This document shows, piece after piece, positions 43,390-53,134 of a stretch of 64,000 nucleotides of DNA. Position 1 is the stretch's first letter. Every line of letters starts with the position of its first letter. Made by a program: the position numbers and the translations under genes. Under the pieces are notes generated by a model. The model saw nothing but the letters and a program-made list of their open reading frames with translations, did not search any database and was not told where the DNA came from. The stretch lies in the NCBI GenBank assembly GCA_037953745.1, contig JBAKBP010004436.1, positions 1 through 64,000 on the forward strand. Reading direction: 5' to 3'. The DNA comes from Lithodes maja. Lineage: Eukaryota; Arthropoda; Malacostraca; Decapoda; Lithodidae.

Positions 43390-44033
43390 TTAACCTCTGA
43401 AGTGCGCATGGGGGTAATTGGAAACGTCCCCCTGTGCTGACGTATTTGAGGTGTTTCCGTCACTAAAATATTCATTGTGCCATTAATAGCATTAATACTT
43501 ATCCATATGCGCCTATTATGGGTTGATTATAAAGGTATTAACCTGAAACAACAATAAAACGAGTGAAAACAGCGTTTGGATGGTCAAAATCGGAGATATA
43601 GCCCGCGAGTTGTATAATGTATGGGTGAGGCAAACTGCTTTCCCGCCAATTTCCCCCAAGGCCACTGAGACACAGTCGATCGATACTCTCTCTCTCTCTC
43701 TTGCACTCGCTTGCCATCAGTGATGACAACACCCTGCTTGCAACTCGCTAATGTTAGCACGAAAATATACCTCAGAATAAGGGAATAACAGGGAAAATAG
43801 GTGATAACTGAAGGAGAGGAGGAAAGTGGGGGAGGTAGAGGACTGAGATTTTGCATGGCCCAGGGGCCAAAAAAAAATAAAAAAATAAAAAAATAAAAAA
43901 ATAAAAAAATAAAAATATTTTTTTTTTTTTTTTTCGATGTCAAAAGTTGATTTTTTTTTTCACTTACTCTCAAGAGTCTCCCCGCAGTGTGCCGGGGGAA
44001 CTCTTAAGAGTCTCCCCGCAGCTCCCGGGTTAA
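43390..44033. mobile_element. 644-bp TTAA MITE inside LINE B
   Basis: TTAA at 43390-43393 and 44030-44033, with terminal CC..GG. Near the right end AAGAGTCTCCCCGCAG occurs twice (34 bp apart), the same kind of paired direct repeat as in the piggyBac ends. It includes an A-rich run (43867-43930) and T runs. Removing the element and one TTAA rejoins the LINE B frame at GYxP-type RT block 2. No coding capacity. Confidence 0.9.
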
Positions 44034-45456
44034 GAAGGGAAAGAGAAATGACCCAGGGAATTATAGACCAGTCAGTTTGACAAGTGTTGTGTGTAAACTA
44101 ATGGAAACGGTAATTAGAGAAGGAATAATGGATCATATGAAGTCAAACCAACTTTTCAGTGGGAGAGTTCGGATTCTTGCCGGGGAGGTTGACGGTACTA
44201 CAGCTAATTAAGGTGGTAGATGATTGGATGCAAATTCTAGAAGATGGTGATGTAATAGACGTGGTATATTGCGATTTTATGAAGGCCTTTGATAAGGTCC
44301 CACATAAAAGGTTAATAGAGAAAGTTAGAAGCTATAATATAGGGGAGAAATGTGTGAAATGGATAGAAGCCTTCCTGAAAGATCGGAGACAGAGGGTACT
44401 GGTGAATGGAATAGGCTCGGGGTGGAGGGAAATTACAAGTGGGGTACCTCAGGGATCTGTGTTGGGACCACTGCTGTTCGTTATATTTATCAACGACTTG
44501 CCTGAAGTTATAACTAATGGAAGTGAGGTATACCTGTATGCGGATGACACTAAGCTGTATAGAAGAGTGAGGAGTAAGGAAGATATGGGTTTGCTTCAAG
44601 GAGATGTGGAGGGCATGAAGGGATGGTCTGAGCATTGGTTAATGCCTTTTCATCCAAAAAAAATGTAAGTACATGCAGATTGGGACCAGCAAGATAGACA
44701 AGGTAGGATACAGTATGTATGAAGCGATGGAGAAAGTGAATGCAGAAAAGGATATAGGAGTAGTGATAGACAATAAGTTAAATTTCTCAGAACATTTAGC
44801 GGAAAAGATAAACAAAGCCAATAAAATTGTAGCGCTGATAAGGAGGACATTTGTGTCACTTGACGAAGAAATCTTCAGGAATCTCTATACAGAGCTGGTT
44901 AGGCCGCACCTGGAATATGCGAACCAGGTGTGGGCTCCATATATGGTAAAGGATATAGAAGCAGTGGAGAAAGTGCAGAGGAGAGCTAGCAAGCTGGTAC
45001 CAACGTTGAAGAGCGCGGGCTATGAGCAGAGGTTGAGGACACTGGGGCTTCCGACACTGGCATATAGGAGAAAGAGAGGGGATATGATAGAGACTTTTAA
45101 GATAGTGTCAGGAAAGTACGATGAGGATGTGTGTGAAGGTATCTTCTTGATGCAGGAGGGAACAAGAACGAGAGGACACTCTAAGAAAATTTACAAAGAA
45201 AGAAATAGGCTTGAGAAGGCAAAGAACTCATTTTGTGATAGAGTGGAACGCACTGCCCCAGTATGTAGTCGATTCCGAATCAATAAGGGAGTTTGAAAGT
45301 AATCTTGATAAAGCATGGGGAAGACAAGATTTGAAGTTTGATTATAAAACAAAAATACAGAATAGTAAAAATGTTGCGTCTGCTACAGCCGCCGCCAACA
45401 CCGTGAACGACCGCAGCAGTGCAAGTACTGGTACTGAGCTGGATACACAGGCATAG
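44034..45456 (+). pseudogene. LINE B, RT core and C-terminal part, three frameshifts
   Basis: Continues with DPGNYRPVSLTSVVCKLME. A one-base loss near 44160 then shifts to the frame with DFMKAFDKVPHKRL, SGVPQGSVLGPLLF and the catalytic LYADDTKLY. A run of eight A's near 44656 adds one base. The frame from 44673 carries EKDIGVVIDNKLNFSEH, VRPHLEYANQVWAPY and VQRRASKLV. A last shift near 45230 leads to EWNALPQYVVDSESI. The 3' flank (about 45478-45508) has short AAGAAACTGTAAG repeats as tail, typical of CR1/L2-like elements. Only the indels inactivate it. Confidence 0.9.
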
Positions 45457-45509
45457 TTTGTCTTTTTCCAGAGGATCTACTGTAAGAAACAGTAAGAAAC
45501 TGTAAGAAT

Positions 45510-45712
45510 TACCACTACGTAACAATCATCATATTCTCGTTACCATAAGACAATTTTCTTTAGTTTGTAATCTACCTCTACGACTCAAATGGGTAAATAC
45601 AATATCAATACACCCTCTTAGTAATACGAGTCCTTCAAAAAATGCATAAAAGTATATAGTTTTAGCCAGAATCAAAGGCAAAAAATGTATCATGGTACTG
45701 AAGGGGTTAAGT
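45510..45712. mobile_element. Probable TTAA MITE remnant
   Basis: ACCATAAGACAATTTTCTTTAG resembles the inside of the 32908-33123 MITE, and the right end CATGGTACTGAAGGGGTTAA has the right form. No left TTAA end was found. Confidence 0.4.
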
Positions 45713-45954
45713 AAGCAGTAGATTTGTACAGTACAGTACAATATAAGGTTTACTCCCCTAGCCCTTCGAACCCGGGTGGTACACGTGTGTACCATTTTGG
45801 TTTGGCCCCAGGAACCCGGGTGGTACAACACTGTACCATTGCTTGCGTGTGTGCTTTCGAATGGCGCGCGTAAAAATTTCGCTCCGTGGTCACCAGGCGT
45901 CGCTAGACGACGCCACCAGACAGCATGTACGCCAGTCTCTACCCTGCCGCCAAC

Positions 45955-48912
45955 ATGGATACTAGCCCAAAAAGTGATTCCCCTGTGTCCGATTCTACGC
46001 TCCCTTCGACGCCTGCCCATGTTCGTCGCGCCCTAACGCAAAGGCACGTACAAGATGCGTTGACTCCCGGAGGTATTGAAATAGCTTTGAGGAGTTATGA
46101 ACGTGGTGAAGGCAAAAATAGTGTTGATGACTTGGCCAGTGATAGCTCCGAGTCTTATCAGTCTCACTATAGTGAAGATTTTGACGATCTAGACGAAATC
46201 CATGAAAGAGACGCGCTTTTTATTGGATTTGAGCATGACGATGAAAGTGATGATAGTACTGGACGTGATATAGTTGTGCAAGGTGATGAGAGTGTAGTGA
46301 GAGTGAGCGAATGGGACAGCACTAGGTCGACTGCCAAGTTTAGGTTGAGTGACACGACACCTAGCCCTTCGCCAGCTAAATCCCCATTCAAGATACGTTT
46401 CTATAAGAAGCAAGTTCTCAAGAAGGCGGCCGCGGCAGCCAGGAAAGAGGCCCTAAAACTTGGTGAGGGAGCAGTGCGTGAGGGTGCGCGTGAGGCCGAG
46501 GTTGACCCGCCATTGTCTTCCTTATCTACCCACGCCACCCAAGTTGCCCCAGGCTCCCGCCATTATTCCCCACCACCACCAGCACTGCCTAGGGTTGAGG
46601 AACCCCCACTTTCGGCCTATTTACCCCCTATTTCCCCAGAGAGGAGACATACTACTAAAGAAAAGGGAAAAGGGAGAAAATATGTAAAAAAAGGAGCTAC
46701 AAGTAGGCGCTCTTTGTTCGAGGCTCCCGCGGCTTCCACCCCTGCAGCTTCCACCCCTGCCGCTCCCAGCCATACGCCCCCGCAAGTTTCCCCAGGGTCC
46801 ACCCCACCTCTCCAGCCTACAACAGAGGTTCCTCATGATGTTTTCGACCTCGCATCCATACCTGCACCTACAGACACTGAACCAGTGCTGTCTACGACTC
46901 GTCGTAGGCCAAGGAGCCCCGAACCTCTGCATGAAGATGACAGAGCCTCACCTCCCACTCCTTCCCCACCTCGCCGACCTACACGCCGCCCACGCATCAT
47001 TCGTTCCCCACGAGATTATGAGGGGGGCTCTGAAGATGAAGGGCACCTCACAGACGACTCTGGCCATGATTACCTGGGTCCACCGTCAGGGCAAGATGAC
47101 GGCTCTGACGACAACGACGATGACGAATTTATGGACATCGACGACCCTCAACCCAGACGCTTTGCCCAGGGCCGTCATGCTCCTGGCCGCCCTGGCCGCC
47201 CTGGCCGCCCTGGCCGCCTGGCTGGCCGCCGGGCTGGGCCTGGGCGCCGTCGCGCTCCTGGCCGCCCTAGGGTTCGCGCCGCCAAAGTTCGTGGGCGTGC
47301 TGCCCCCGCTGTAGCTCCTCGTCAGCGTCGCCAGAAGGACGGATTTTATATTTTCAACTGGCAGGATGTGGCTGCTGATGAAGTCATTGACCCTGATGTA
47401 ACCCCTTTTGATGAGGTACAGGATGCTCCAGGAGTTACCCCAAGTTTTCCTGCAGGCCCCAATGCTCGACCACATGAGCTTTTTGAGGCATTTTTTGATA
47501 AGGAGGTTACTGACTTTGTCATAAAAGAGACAAATAAGCACTACCAAGTCCAGGTTAACTTTTTTGGCAAGGTGACCAAGGGCCACATGAAGCGGTGGAC
47601 CCCAGTGACTCATCCCGAGTTCATGGTGTTCCTGGCAATCACCATGCTAATGCCTCATGTGAAGAAGCACAGGTTGGCTGACTATTGGATCACCAAAGAT
47701 CTAATATCCACCCCTGCCTTCGGGAAATACATCTCTCGGGACCGGTACCTCGACATCCTCGGAGCGCTCCATCTTGTCACCAACACCGACATGCATCTCC
47801 CTGACAAACTGTGGAAGATTAGGACGTTGTACGAGATGATGAGAGAACGTTTCACGTCCTACTTCATGCCCTTCTGCAACGTCTGTATTGACGAGTCTCT
47901 TGTGCTGTTCCGGGGAAAGCTGAGCTTCAGGCAGTACATCCCCTCAAAGAGACATCGCTTTGGTATAAAGTTCTTTGTGCTGTGCGATTGCCAAACTGGC
48001 TATGTCCTGGACTTCCTGGTCTACAGCGGGAAGGAAGGGGACGTGGCAATAGACCCCCTCATTGGCTTTGGCGGAGCAGTGGTTCAAGCCATGATGAACC
48101 GGTACTTCCAAAAGAATCACGTCCTCTACACGGACAACTACTACACGTCCCCCACTCTCTCAAAGTACCTCCATGAGCGCCAGACGGGGACTGTAGGCAC
48201 AGTTAGAGCAAAAAGGAAGGGCATGCCAAGTTTCCCTCCTAAAACAAAGAAAGGCGATGTCTTCAAGAAGAAGTCGGGACCCATTCTGGCTATCCACTGG
48301 CACGACCAGCGGAAGGTCAACCTCCTGAGCACCGTCCACAAGGGGGAAATGGTTGAGACTGGCAAGGTGGATCGCCGCACCCAAGTCAGGGTGACCAAGC
48401 CCGATGCTGTAATTGACTACAACATAAATATGAGGCTGGTGGACAAGTCCGACATGCAGATAGGCTTCATCGACTGTCTGCGTACCTCGTGCAGATGGTA
48501 CAAAAAGTTCTTTCTGCACATGGTGGACATGTCAATGCTGAATGCCTATAATATCTACAGGCTTCGGAATCCGCGCACACCCAGGAAGTTCAGTAGCCTG
48601 CGGAGGTTCCAAAAACAGGTGTTGGTGGAGCTCCTGGACAGGTATGCTATGCCACAGAGGGCAGTGGCACAACCTGGGCGCCCCGTTCAGGACCGCATGC
48701 AGTGTGCACAGTTTGTAAATGTGCACAAGCTCGGTTACCTGCCTCTGGAACGAGATGGAGTCACCATTACCAGAAGGCGGTGCCATGTCTGCTGGAACAG
48801 CCAGGTGAGGCCGAGGAAGCAGAAAAAGACCACCATGCAGTGTGTGGAGTGCCTGGTGTCACTATGTGCTATACCGTGCTTTGCTGAATACCACAGCAAG
48901 CAGGAGTACTAA
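45955..48912 (+). CDS. piggyBac transposase B, intact, 985 aa
   Basis: An uninterrupted frame. I take the ATG at 45955 (MDTSPKSDSP) because copy A starts at the equivalent residue; an ATG 30 bp upstream is in frame. Residues 1 to about 480 are disordered and acidic, Ser/Pro-rich, with VRVSEWDSTRSTAKF and TTPSPSPAKSPFKIRFYKK conserved with A, and a GRPGRPGRPGR basic stretch resembling AT hooks. Then comes DDE_Tnp_1_7 (about 484-850) with Asp near 645 (CIDESLVLF), 726 (LYTDNYYTSP) and 829 (VDKSDMQIG), spaced as in piggyBac. Last is a Cys-rich zinc region (about 942-985, CHVC..CVEC..CAIPC..YH). It should act in the nucleus to excise and insert the element. At 985 aa it is far longer than the roughly 600 aa of the best-known piggyBac transposase, mainly through the N terminus. 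Confidence 0.96.
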   Translation: MDTSPKSDSPVSDSTLPSTPAHVRRALTQRHVQDALTPGGIEIALRSYERGEGKNSVDDLASDSSESYQSHYSEDFDDLDEIHERDALFIGFEHDDESDDSTGRDIVVQGDESVVRVSEWDSTRSTAKFRLSDTTPSPSPAKSPFKIRFYKKQVLKKAAAAARKEALKLGEGAVREGAREAEVDPPLSSLSTHATQVAPGSRHYSPPPPALPRVEEPPLSAYLPPISPERRHTTKEKGKGRKYVKKGATSRRSLFEAPAASTPAASTPAAPSHTPPQVSPGSTPPLQPTTEVPHDVFDLASIPAPTDTEPVLSTTRRRPRSPEPLHEDDRASPPTPSPPRRPTRRPRIIRSPRDYEGGSEDEGHLTDDSGHDYLGPPSGQDDGSDDNDDDEFMDIDDPQPRRFAQGRHAPGRPGRPGRPGRLAGRRAGPGRRRAPGRPRVRAAKVRGRAAPAVAPRQRRQKDGFYIFNWQDVAADEVIDPDVTPFDEVQDAPGVTPSFPAGPNARPHELFEAFFDKEVTDFVIKETNKHYQVQVNFFGKVTKGHMKRWTPVTHPEFMVFLAITMLMPHVKKHRLADYWITKDLISTPAFGKYISRDRYLDILGALHLVTNTDMHLPDKLWKIRTLYEMMRERFTSYFMPFCNVCIDESLVLFRGKLSFRQYIPSKRHRFGIKFFVLCDCQTGYVLDFLVYSGKEGDVAIDPLIGFGGAVVQAMMNRYFQKNHVLYTDNYYTSPTLSKYLHERQTGTVGTVRAKRKGMPSFPPKTKKGDVFKKKSGPILAIHWHDQRKVNLLSTVHKGEMVETGKVDRRTQVRVTKPDAVIDYNINMRLVDKSDMQIGFIDCLRTSCRWYKKFFLHMVDMSMLNAYNIYRLRNPRTPRKFSSLRRFQKQVLVELLDRYAMPQRAVAQPGRPVQDRMQCAQFVNVHKLGYLPLERDGVTITRRRCHVCWNSQVRPRKQKKTTMQCVECLVSLCAIPCFAEYHSKQEY

Positions 48913-49091
48913 CTAATAATCATAGTGAAAGTACCAAAGACTGACAATATGTATGTATATAGGCAACAAGTGGAAATAAAACAATGTACAGGTGTATTGT
49001 GATAAAAAAGTCATGTATTATGAAAACATATATAAATAAGTGAAAAAAGACACAATAAATTGTATATAAAACGTTTACAAAGCATATAACT

Positions 49092-49620
49092 AAGTGAAAG
49101 TGACACATGACATAATATTAGATGGCCTAAGTATAATAAACACCTGTGATAACGAATAATCAGTGCCTAATATAACAATAACCTACCTCAATTACTAATA
49201 AAATGTACCGTATCAAGTGAAAATGAGCATTATCAGTGAAAGTGACACTCTCTCAAGCATATTTACCAAAGTGAAAGTGACACACGAACTAATATTAGAT
49301 GGCCAAAGTATAATAAACACCTGTGATAACGAATAATCAGTGCCTAATATAACAATAACCTACCTCAATTACTAATAAAATGTACCGTATCAAGTGAAAA
49401 TGAGCATTATCAGTGAAAGTGACTCTCTCAAGCATATTTACCAAAGTGAAAGTGACACACAAACTAATATTAGATGGCCAAAGTATAATAAACACCTGTG
49501 ATAACGAATAATCAGTGCCTAATATAACAATAACCTACCTCAATTACTCATAAAAACTACGGTATCGAGTGAAAATGGGAAATATTAGTGACAATGATAG
49601 CCTAATACACATATTTTATA
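49092..49620. repeat. Three 175-177-bp subterminal repeats in piggyBac B
   Basis: Units start AAGTGAAAGTGACAC at 49092, 49269 and 49444. Blocks CACCTGTGATAACGAATAAT and CTACCTCAATTACT are conserved with element A. Confidence 0.95.
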
Positions 49621-49984
49621 TAATTGGACTCCAAATAACTATAATAACATCACTATCAATACATAAAATCGCCTCCGGGAGGTAAAAAGTTTGGCGCGAC
49701 GAGCCGGGGCCTGGGACAAGGCGACGCATCCGAACGCGGGATGATTTTCACGCATAAAAATCACTCCACTTCCCGCGCTCACCATTATGCAATCACTTGG
49801 GCTAGAGACCTCTACTCAACGGCATTCTACACATGAAGGTTTGTGCAACATTTTTCTGTTTTTTTTATAACTTTGTGTAATGTATTTCAGGAGTAACATG
49901 TGAATCAACTTGGACCAAAATTCCTGAAAACCCCCGGACACAGAGTACAGTTACGATATTCCCTAGCCGGGGTTGGAGGGCTAG

Positions 49985-50611
49985 ATGGGTTGCCGACCAA
50001 GGCTAACGAGTCCCATCCACCTCATAATTATTGTGGAATTTTCTTAACCCTTTCAGTACGGCTGACGTCTTTTTCATGTTATTCTTACAAGATTTAGACG
50101 GTTTTATTTAGATTAGGAAGGTGCTGTGGGGAGTCATGAAGCTAATTGTGATCGTATATACCAATATAATTTCTAGGTCATTCCTAAGCTCAAGAATATC
50201 GTCTAAAAAATTGACACCTTAACCCTTTCTCCTCGGGTTGCCGTACAGGTACAGTACGTCCTGGAAATATCCTGGAATTATTAGCCAATTAAAGCCTGTG
50301 GAGACGAGTGTGAGTGAACAGGAGTGCGGTAAGCCCTTGTCCGCTCTCTGACAAGTCTGCCACAGCACTGAGGCTCTGTGGTGTGGTCTTGCAAGATATA
50401 TTCAGTGTTGGCAAAGGCAAATGTAGAGAAACATTGCTCATTATTTGCCAATATTGCCGATGTCTGTAGTAACACAAGCTAAAAATCTTGTCCAGGCGTT
50501 ATTTGAAAGATCTTTGCTTCTATTTTTTTTTTTTTTTGCTGCAAACATTTAATTTAATATCCATTTACTTAAGCAATCAGGAGTGTCTGAATGAGTCCTA
50601 TTATAGCGGAA
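49985..50611. other. No gene seen; fragments of TTAA elements
   Basis: TTAACCCTTTCAGTACGG (from about 50045) and CACCTTAACCCTTTCTCC (about 50217) have the look of MITE ends, with ATATCGTCTAAAAAATTG between. The boundaries cannot be settled. The rest is unremarkable. Confidence 0.4.
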
Positions 50612-51076
50612 AAATAACGAGCACTGATTGGGTTAATGGCACGAAAGGTCTTAAAATAACGAGCACTGATTGGGTTAATGGCATGAAAGTTCTTAAAATA
50701 ACGAGCACTGATTGGGTTAATGGCACGAAAGGTCTTAAAATAACGAGCACTGATTGGGTTAATGGCACGAAAGGTCTTAAAATAACGAGCACTGATTGGG
50801 TTAATGGCACGAAAGGTCTTAAAATAACGAGCACTGATTGGGTTAATGGCACGAAAGGTCTTAAAATAACGAGCACTGATTGGGTTAATGGCACGAAAGG
50901 TCTTAAAATAACGAGCACTGATTGGGTTAATGGCACGAAAGGTCTTAAAATAACGAGCACTGATTGGGTTAATGGCACGAAAGGTCTTAAAATAACGAGC
51001 ACTGATTGGGTTAATGGCACGAAAGGTCTTAAAATAACGAGCACTGATTGGGTTAATGGCACGAAAGGTCTTAAAA
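50612..51076. repeat. 42-bp minisatellite, eleven copies
   Basis: A unit of AAAATAACGAGCACTGATTG plus GGTTAATGGCACGAAAGGTC and TT, repeated eleven times with two changes in the second copy. The second half equals part of the GGGGAGG MITE family (ATGGCACGAAAGGTCTTAAA). Open frames on both strands follow from the period. Confidence 0.95.
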
Positions 51077-51183
51077 TTGCCAAACTGGTCTTTCAAGACC
51101 TGCTAAAATACTTATAATAATTGTGGATTCATGATAAACCTTTCAGCATTCAAGGAAGCATCTTCACTTTATTATGGTAAACA

Positions 51184-51511
51184 TTAAGGGGAGGTTTTTA
51201 GTTTGATATCCTTCAAGCTTAAGATTACACCCCCTTCAGCTCCTTTCCAGATAAATTTGTAAATTTTTCGATAGAAAAATTCCCCGGCTGAAAGCCGGTT
51301 CCTCTTAAATTACAGGCTCGCTATCGCTCGCCAGGATAAAATCGACACCTAAATGGCACAAAAGGTCTTAAAATTGACAGAAATGGGTTGAAAGTTCTTA
51401 AAATAGTCAAAATAATGGGGCAAACGTCTTAAAATCTTAAAAGCAATGGGGCTAGACATGAGGGAGAAAGAGGTCAAGAAAAAAATCCCTCAAGTGGAAA
51501 TCTGCCCTTAA
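51184..51511 (+). mobile_element. TTAA MITE, GGGGAGG family, complete
   Basis: TTAA (51184-51187) GGGGAGGTTTTTAG at left. Internal CCCCGGCTGAAAGCCGG, GCTCGCTATCGCTCGCCAGG and ATGGGGCAAACGTCTT. Ends AATCTGCCC-TTAA (51508-51511). That right TTAA is also the left TTAA of the next element. Confidence 0.85.
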
Positions 51512-52002
51512 CCCTTCGTTCCCGGAAGGGCTCTTGAACGCCCATAAAAAAGCATACCAGAGCTGCCCGGAAGGGCTCTTTAACGTCCAGTGGTTGAAAG
51601 CCTGTGAGCTTGGTGTGCGAGGCGTCGGTCCGACGCATGTAAACAACAGCCGGCTGGACCGACGCCCCGCATCTCTGGCCACAAGAAGGAGTGCGTCGCT
51701 TGTTCGTGTGTGCCTGTACTGTATGTTGTTGTTAAGTATCGAAAAGTAGTGTAAAGTGGCTGTTTTTGCCATAAAGTTATCTCCAGTGAAATCATCATCA
51801 CAACTCAACCACTTGACTTAGAGAGCTCTACTTAATGCCATTCTACAGGTAATAAACACATCTACGCTTGGGGATGCGCGGGAATGTGGAAGCAGTCAGA
51901 ATAACAAAGATACGGTAGCCTAGGCATAGACGTTTTTCGGCCAAAACACCCGGGTTTCGGGGAATATATATATATATTACATAGCCGGGGCTGGAGGGTT
52001 AA
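51508..52002 (+). mobile_element. 495-bp non-autonomous piggyBac, copy 1
   Basis: TTAA-CCCTTCGTTCCCGG at left and CCGGGGCTGGAGGG-TTAA at right (51999-52002). The right end matches piggyBac A and B (GGGGxTGGAGGG). A 24-bp unit with CCCGGAAGGGCTCTT occurs twice near the left end (51520 and 51565), and GAGCTCTACTTAATGCCATT matches the region before the right end of A and B. No transposase, so it would need one in trans. Confidence 0.9.
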
Positions 52003-52323
52003 GACCATTTTATCCAGTGTTAGAAGGCCCTCAGGGGATGAAAGGGGTGAAGGCTATCTCAATTATCCCCTTCAGCACCATGATGCCTTTGACCTTAGAT
52101 TCTGGCTAAAATTAATGATTTTATCCAGTTTAGGAAGGACCTTCTGGCTAAAATTAATGATTTTATCCAGTTTAGGAAGGACCTATGTTTTATTACCTAT
52201 GCCGAGGTCTACTGGACGTCGCTGTGGCTGTGTGATACATAGTAGGCATCGCTGGGGCTGCATGGGTTAAACATTTATCTAATCTCTGTAACTTAAGAAT
52301 GAGTAATATTACTGTATTGTATT

Positions 52324-52367
<44 letters not shown>

Positions 52368-52600
52368 TTAGCAGGCATTGTGGTGTGCTCCGCTGCTTTT
52401 CTGCCTGCTGAGATCAAAACCTCTCCGGGAGGTCTGGGGCCGGGGGAGTGCAGAAGGCCCTTAGTGATCCTTGGTCTCTGGGTCTTCCCCTGGGCAACCT
52501 AGATGTGTCGTGTTGTCCCTGTTCGGGCTCTGTCTTGAGTTGGCCACCCCCAGCTATGGGTTATGTGCCTGAGTATATATATAGTTACATACATAGATAA
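52003..52600. other. Tandem 43-bp duplication, ATT microsatellite, no gene seen
   Basis: TTCTGGCTAAAATTAATGAT plus TTTATCCAGTTTAGGAAGGACC is duplicated at about 52097-52182, inside what may be another TTAA MITE (right end GCTGCATGGG-TTAA near 52269). An (ATT)n run of about 45 bp follows at 52322-52367. The GC-richer stretch after it (CTCCGGGAGGTCTGGGG) has no recognised identity. Confidence 0.5.
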
Positions 52601-52612
52601 TTTATTACTGAC

Positions 52613-52787
52613 CTGCTTTGTGCAACTTGTGTAACAGCATCAAGAAGCGGAGTGATGCGATGAGGAAGGACCAGCGCCTCACCGATAACTGCTAGAGTGG
52701 CCACACAGTTACTACGAACCTTATTATTTTGCTTAAGCGTTGTTTCCACAGCGATTTTGATAAGTTGTTTTGTCTTTTTACTGTGTT
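52613..52787 (-). other. Possible host exon, HEAT-like helical repeat
   Basis: The minus-strand frame reads regular helical sequence (KKTKQLIKIAVETTLKQNN, then VRSNCVATLAVIGEALVLP, then ITPLLDAVTQVAQS). It ends at AGCAG|GTCAGTAA, a strong 5' splice donor (GT at 52612-52611). The 3' splice site is not obvious; CAACACAG upstream is one option. The sequence has the balanced composition of a real protein and matches no transposon protein I know. It would lie in the same orientation as the possible exon at 57.4-58.0 kb. A decayed element frame is the alternative. Confidence 0.4.
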
Positions 52788-52856
52788 GGTCCAAGTTTTG
52801 GTTTGTTTATTTTGCAGGTTTTACATTATAATATATAATTATATATACTGTACTGT

Positions 52857-52908
52857 ATGTTTCTAATCTCTCAGTGGGGTTCGAACCCCACTGAGAGATT
52901 AGAAACAT
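52857..52908. repeat. 52-bp perfect palindrome centred on TTCGAA
   Basis: Starts ATGTTTCTAATCTCTCAG, and every base from 52857 to 52908 pairs with its mirror, with no spacer. The centre GGGGTTCGAACCCC is a consensus pol III B box read on both strands. Confidence 0.97.
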
Positions 52909-52920
52909 TTAGTGGCTCAC

Positions 52921-52928
52921 GTGTATTT

Positions 52929-52960
<32 letters not shown>

Positions 52961-52961
52961 C
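52921..52961. repeat. (TA)n microsatellite
   Basis: A TA run of about 30 bp. Confidence 0.9.
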
Positions 52962-53004
52962 TTTAGTTTGACTCTTAACATATCTTGAATTTGGCTTTCT
53001 CTCA

Positions 53005-53130
53005 CTCTTTTAACAGAATGGAACGTAACAAGATGAGAATGTTGAGATGGGCGTGTGGGGCCAAACTGCAAGATAGGATATCTAGTGAAAAGCTGAGGAG
53101 ACAGTTAGGTAACAGTAGTATCAAAGAAAA
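53005..53130 (+). pseudogene. RTE-like LINE C-terminal fragment
   Basis: The plus-strand residues RNKMRMLRWACGAKLQDRI then SSEKLRRQLG match the conserved block near the end of many LINE ORF2 proteins (RMLRW..G...DRI). It is very short and ends where the family G fragment starts. Confidence 0.65.
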
Positions 53131-53134
53131 TTGG

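Larger units (their letters stand above)
45758..49984 (+). mobile_element. piggyBac element B (4.23 kb), CTAG duplication
   Basis: CTAG, not TTAA, flanks both ends (45758-45761 and 49981-49984). The left end is CCCTTCGAACCCGGG; the right end in reverse complement is CCCTCCAACCCCGG. A 24-bp unit starting ACCCGGGTGGTACA occurs twice near the left end (45770 and 45814). Transposase, three subterminal repeats and right-end motifs are laid out as in element A. It looks complete. Confidence 0.93.

Noticed and set aside
50488..51117. Repetitive protein with 14-residue units
   Set aside because: Product of the 42-bp minisatellite; the reverse strand is open as well.
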